DNA from: Alphaproteobacteria bacterium
GTDB taxonomy: Bacteria > Pseudomonadota > Alphaproteobacteria > SMXP01
DNA length: 64,000 bases
Assembly: GCA_028285305.1 (NCBI GenBank)
Contig: JANQPV010000044.1
Span: 349,933 to 413,932, forward strand
Direction: 5' to 3'
Notes under the pieces: model-generated
Seen by the model: only the letters and a program-made list of their open reading frames with translations
Databases searched by the model: none
What the model was told of the DNA's origin: nothing
Position numbers and translations under genes: made by a program
Part shown: positions 61,239 through 64,000 of the stretch, in pieces
How the letters are laid out: each line of letters begins with the position of its first letter
How positions within the stretch are numbered: position 1 is the first letter of the stretch

Positions 61239-62129
61239 TCAATCTAATATGCCGCTCAGTTTATACACGAGTTTGGCATTTTCATTCAGAAATTTTGGCC
61301 AGGTTTTATCCGCAAACGGCACATCATCTAGCTCTGAGAAGATCCGCTCATAGGACAGGCCCGGAAAATAACCGGCGAACAGGACCTTATCGCTGCCGCG
61401 TTTGTTGGCGAAGTCGATGATGTTTTTGGAGTAATGCTTCGGCGCCCAAGCGGACGTCGAGTAGAAGAGGTTTGGCCACTTTAGCAGAAGCTTACAGCAT
61501 AACTCCGTCCACGGATCTCCGCCATGCCTCATTACCACGCGCAGCTCAGGAAAGAACCAAGCGACTTCGTCCAACAGGCCGGGATGCTGGCACTTGTAAG
61601 GAACACGTGGTCCCGGCACGCCGACCAGCATATTGATGGGGATATCAAGCTCGCAGCACTTGGCGTAGATCGGATACCATTTCTTGTCATCGATCGGGAC
61701 TTGCGGATTGAGAAGACAGGGGGCGCCTGCGGCGGCGATGATGTTTGGGTGCAGCTTTACCGTTTCCTCCAACCCGCGCACGCCAACCATGCCCCGGTTG
61801 GGATCAGCGCCGACTTCCCCTAAGAAGCGTCCGGGATATCTTTCGAAGAGGGCAAGGGCATTCTCGGGGTATTTGGGGTGAACATGGATGAGCGCTGCCT
61901 GCACACCAAAGTGATCCATCATGGCCACGACTTCGTCCGGATCAATGTCTTTGCCCATGCGGTCCGGGGCGTCCTTGAACAAATACTGGGCCGGGTGATG
62001 GGAAAAGTCCTCAGACGATTTATCTCGCATCAATTTGCGGGCCTCCGCCATGCCCATGCCGGCTTTTCCGGTGGGGAGTTCCATCATCAAGTCGATGACA
62101 GGAATGTCTAAGGGGCGCGCCATGGCCAT
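61239..62129 (-). CDS. Amidohydrolase-family TIM-barrel protein with degenerate metal site
   Basis: 296-residue member of the amidohydrolase 2 / ACMSD-like family. Blocks kept: YLFKDAPDRMGKDIDPDEVVAMMDHFGVQAALIHVHPKYPENALALFERYPGRFLGEV, and PELRVVMRHGGDPWTELCCKLLLKWPNLFYSTSAWAPKHYSKNIIDFANKRGSDKVLFAGYFPGLSYERI. Most members start with an HxH; here that place reads IDLMMEL. The strand-8 Asp is also changed (FAGYFPG instead of GSDxP). Only the His in RHGG remains. Catalysis may be metal-free, altered or lost. It is divergent from the enolase-type gene and leads the TetR gene. Confidence 0.82.
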   Translation of the reverse strand: MAMARPLDIPVIDLMMELPTGKAGMGMAEARKLMRDKSSEDFSHHPAQYLFKDAPDRMGKDIDPDEVVAMMDHFGVQAALIHVHPKYPENALALFERYPGRFLGEVGADPNRGMVGVRGLEETVKLHPNIIAAAGAPCLLNPQVPIDDKKWYPIYAKCCELDIPINMLVGVPGPRVPYKCQHPGLLDEVAWFFPELRVVMRHGGDPWTELCCKLLLKWPNLFYSTSAWAPKHYSKNIIDFANKRGSDKVLFAGYFPGLSYERIFSELDDVPFADKTWPKFLNENAKLVYKLSGILD

Positions 62130-62148
62130 CTCCTTTGTTTTGGTTTAG

Positions 62149-62162
62149 CGTCCGTCTGGACG
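62149..62162. promoter_or_regulatory. Possible operator dyad in the divergent promoter
   Basis: CGTCC-GTCT-GGACG, a perfect 5-bp dyad in the 57-bp divergent gap between the amidohydrolase and the enolase-family genes. It is short, so it may be chance. It is the best palindrome there for the adjacent TetR regulator. Confidence 0.3.
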
Positions 62163-62186
62163 AGACCATAAAAGCAGGAAGCACAT

Positions 62187-63308
62187 TTGTCGAAGATCAC
62201 GGCGATCCGGATCACCCACCACCGGCTTTCTCTCGATCCGCCGTTCGTTGCCGCTTGGGACGGGCGGGCCCGACACGACTTCATTGCGACAGTCGTTCGA
62301 GTGGAAGACGATGAAGGCCATGTGGGTATCGGATCCGGCGATCAGATGGTGGGCTTCGCCGGACATGAGAATCTGTTCATCGGAGAAGACCCCTTACGGT
62401 TGGACCGTCATTTCGAAGTGTTGTCCAATATCGATTTCCATTACGGCCGCTGCTGGCCGCTCGACTTGGCGCTTTGGGATCTCTGCGGGAAGGTCACAGG
62501 TCAGCCGGTTTGGCGGTTGTTGGGCGGCAAGCGGGGCCGCTTGCTGCTGTACGCATCGTGTGGTGTGCAGCGGGATGCGGCGCAGATGGCGGATGTGGCC
62601 GAGCGCCTCGTGGACGAGGGCTTTGGGGCGCTCAAAGTGCGGTTCCGGTCCGTGTCCGATGATCAGGGCGCGTGGCGTCACGATATTGTGTTGTTGGAGA
62701 CCATCCGCAAGCGGATTGGCAGTACCCTTGAGATCATGGTTGATTGCAACCAAGGTTGGCGGATGCCGTGGGATACGAATGCGCCGTGGACCTACAAACA
62801 TGCGCTCCGTGTGGCACGAGAGCTTGAGCGGTTGGATATATATTGGATGGAAGAGCCCCTTCATAGATCGGATGTTTTCGGCATGCGCCGCTTGACCGAG
62901 GCAACGGATATTCGCATTGCGGGTGGAGAGATGACCCGCGATCCGGCAATCTTGGATCAGATCATCGACCAAAGGGCCCTTGATGTTTTGCAGACGGATG
63001 CGGCTTTGGTTGGCGGCATCACGGGACTTCGCCGTGTTGCTCAGGCGGCGCAGCAGGCCGGTATCATCTTTACACCCCATACGTGGACGAACGGTTTGGG
63101 GGTTTTGGCTAATGCCCACTTGGCCGCTGGTGTAAGCAATGCCCCCTACTTGGAATGGCCCTATGATCCACCGGAATGGTCCCTCGACCGCCGCGACTTT
63201 CTGCTCGAGGAGCCGCTTGCTGCTTCAAGAGGGGAAATCACCCTCTCCGAACAGCCTGGATTTGGCGTTGACTTGAACGAAGAGCTATTGGCCGAGACAC
63301 TTATTTGA
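62187..63308 (+). CDS. Mandelate racemase/muconate lactonizing enzyme family protein
   Basis: Enolase-superfamily enzyme of 373 residues. The N-terminal capping domain (about 1-120) ends in WPLDLALWDLCGKVTGQPVWRLLGGKR. The barrel has the three metal ligands Asp186 (MVDCNQGW), Glu222/223 (WMEEPL) and Glu248 (AGGEMT). It also has catalytic-side Lys150 (ALKVRFRS), Asp271 (LQTDAALVGGI) and His298 (FTPHTW). The set looks like the mandelate racemase/dehydratase subgroup (acid-sugar dehydratase or similar). Start is TTG 62187, with GGAAG upstream. It is followed 13 bp later by a VOC protein, and both are likely in one transcript. Confidence 0.9.
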   Translation: MSKITAIRITHHRLSLDPPFVAAWDGRARHDFIATVVRVEDDEGHVGIGSGDQMVGFAGHENLFIGEDPLRLDRHFEVLSNIDFHYGRCWPLDLALWDLCGKVTGQPVWRLLGGKRGRLLLYASCGVQRDAAQMADVAERLVDEGFGALKVRFRSVSDDQGAWRHDIVLLETIRKRIGSTLEIMVDCNQGWRMPWDTNAPWTYKHALRVARELERLDIYWMEEPLHRSDVFGMRRLTEATDIRIAGGEMTRDPAILDQIIDQRALDVLQTDAALVGGITGLRRVAQAAQQAGIIFTPHTWTNGLGVLANAHLAAGVSNAPYLEWPYDPPEWSLDRRDFLLEEPLAASRGEITLSEQPGFGVDLNEELLAETLI

Positions 63309-63321
63309 AAGGAAGGTTTCC

Positions 63322-63780
63322 ATGATCGTAGGCATTCATCACGTGGCAATCTCGGTACCGGATTTGGAAAAGGCAGCGGAGTTCTACGTTGGCTTGCTGG
63401 GGTTCGAAGAAGTGCAAGCAACGAGTTGGGACCGCAACTTTCCGGAAGGCGATGCAGCGATTGGGCTCAAGGATACGGCCGCATCGATGAAGATGCTAAA
63501 AGGGGGGAATGCCTATATTGAGCTCTGGGAGTATGCGAATCCGGCTCCCAAAGAAAAGCCGAACGACTATCCACCTAGCGATCACGGCATTGCGCATTTT
63601 GCGTTGCAGGTCAAAGACATAGACGCTGAGTATGAACGGTTGTCTGAGGGCGGGATGCGCTTCGCCGGACCACCTGTTCACTTTGAGGGAAACTCCGCCG
63701 CGATCTATGGACGCGACCCGTTTGGCAACATTATCGAGATCTACGAAGTGCCTGAGGGCATGGAGATTCCCTCAACCTAA
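63322..63780 (+). CDS. VOC family (glyoxalase/dioxygenase-like) protein
   Basis: 152-residue vicinal-oxygen-chelate protein with two paired beta-alpha-beta units. GIHHVAISVPDLEKAAEFYVGLLGFEEV supplies His7 as the first metal ligand. The second half has SDHGIAHFALQVKDIDAEYERLSEGGMRF (His near 88) and YGRDPFGNIIEIYEV with the last ligand Glu. Similar proteins are lactoylglutathione lyases, methylmalonyl-CoA epimerases or dioxygenases; the sequence does not decide which. AAAGGAAGG precedes the ATG. It completes the enolase/amidohydrolase catabolic cluster. Confidence 0.87.
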   Translation: MIVGIHHVAISVPDLEKAAEFYVGLLGFEEVQATSWDRNFPEGDAAIGLKDTAASMKMLKGGNAYIELWEYANPAPKEKPNDYPPSDHGIAHFALQVKDIDAEYERLSEGGMRFAGPPVHFEGNSAAIYGRDPFGNIIEIYEVPEGMEIPST

Positions 63781-63910
63781 GTGGTTAGGGCACGGCTGTG
63801 GCACGCTAAGCAAACGTCTCTTAAAAGCACAGGGTAATCCATTTGCGGACAATGCGCATATGATTTGATCTGCGCATATCCCGATGAAAGACCGGCCACA
63901 CACGCGCCCT

Positions 63911-64000
63911 GATCTAGAGCGTTTCCAGGTGAAGTGGAATCCGGATCACCGTCAGGAAACGCGCAAAACAAAGAATCTGGAGCCGTTTTGTGTTTCCGTC
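63911..64000. repeat. Alphaproteobacterial intergenic repeat (partial at window edge)
   Basis: Starting GATCTAGAGCGTTTCC, this block folds with nested arms GCGTTTCC (63919-63926) / GGAAACGC (63955-63962) and GGTGA / TCACC inside. AAACAAAGAATCTGGAGC then follows. It resembles, from memory, the TAGAGC...AAAACAAAGA repeats common between genes of Rhizobiales and related orders. It continues past the window end. The 130 bp between the VOC gene and this repeat hold nothing. Confidence 0.65.

Noticed and set aside
63777..63971. 64-codon minus frame at the right edge
   Set aside because: It lies mostly in an intergenic repeat and has no features of a protein.
1..64000. CRISPR arrays, rRNA or tRNA genes
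   Set aside because: No regular repeat-spacer pattern and no cloverleaf-like sequence was found in the gaps; the Cas4-like nuclease domain is not accompanied by cas genes.

Overview
The window reads as chromosomal DNA of an alphaproteobacterium with moderate-to-high GC (about 55% in core genes where I counted). The best evidence is the block xerD / malyl-CoA lyase / accA / secA / parvulin / argJ / mutT, followed by cutA-comF-grxC-nitrilase-DUF1178, which is an alphaproteobacterial neighbourhood as I remember it. I cannot name the genus. There is no rRNA, no recognisable tRNA, no CRISPR array, and no transposase or phage integrase apart from the housekeeping XerD-type recombinase.

Layout. 1-13.4 kb is housekeeping: site-specific recombination, central CoA metabolism, fatty acid synthesis, Sec export, arginine synthesis, nucleotide sanitation, a Flp pilin, and a redox/repair-type gene string. 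13.4-14.9 kb is a small AT-richer patch with an EF-hand lipoprotein and an orphan membrane protein. 14.9-16.0 kb is a divergent MerR regulator / CDF metal transporter pair with a clear operator dyad. 16-23.6 kb holds glucokinase, a PQQ-dependent quinohemoprotein alcohol dehydrogenase, an unknown membrane protein + von Willebrand A pair, a repeat-rich gap with a thioesterase gene remnant, and two overlapping hotdog thioesterases. 23.6-33.5 kb is mostly lipid/CoA and redox metabolism: acyl-CoA dehydrogenase, LLM oxidoreductase, SDR, SMP-30, thiolase and D-2-hydroxyacid dehydrogenase, plus a membrane-tethered TraB/TIKI protein. 33.6-45.3 kb carries transporters, methyltransferases, a choice-of-anchor I secreted protein, a ScsB/DsbD-redoxin pair and a CDGSH Fe-S protein. 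45.5-52.6 kb is the conserved alpha-2-macroglobulin / penicillin-binding protein 1C pair. 56.7-64 kb has a chromate transporter, a glycine-zipper protein, a phosphate-binding-like protein, small membrane proteins and an enolase/amidohydrolase/VOC/TetR catabolic cluster.

The most interesting locus is 52.8-56.5 kb. It is a compact three-gene minus-strand operon: a stand-alone reverse transcriptase with a WIDD active site and a long helical C-terminus; a four-helix membrane protein whose GTG start overlaps the RT stop; and a fusion of a P-loop kinase-like domain to a complete Cas4/AddB-type PD-(D/E)XK nuclease with four cysteines. It is visibly AT-richer than its neighbours and sits between ordinary genes. 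A 239-bp leader before the RT can fold into a symmetric stem-loop. I infer a candidate reverse-transcriptase-based defence system. I do not recognise this gene combination from described systems.

Start codons were adjusted by hand where a better Shine-Dalgarno sequence, signal peptide or family N-terminus argued for it; the reason is given in each entry.
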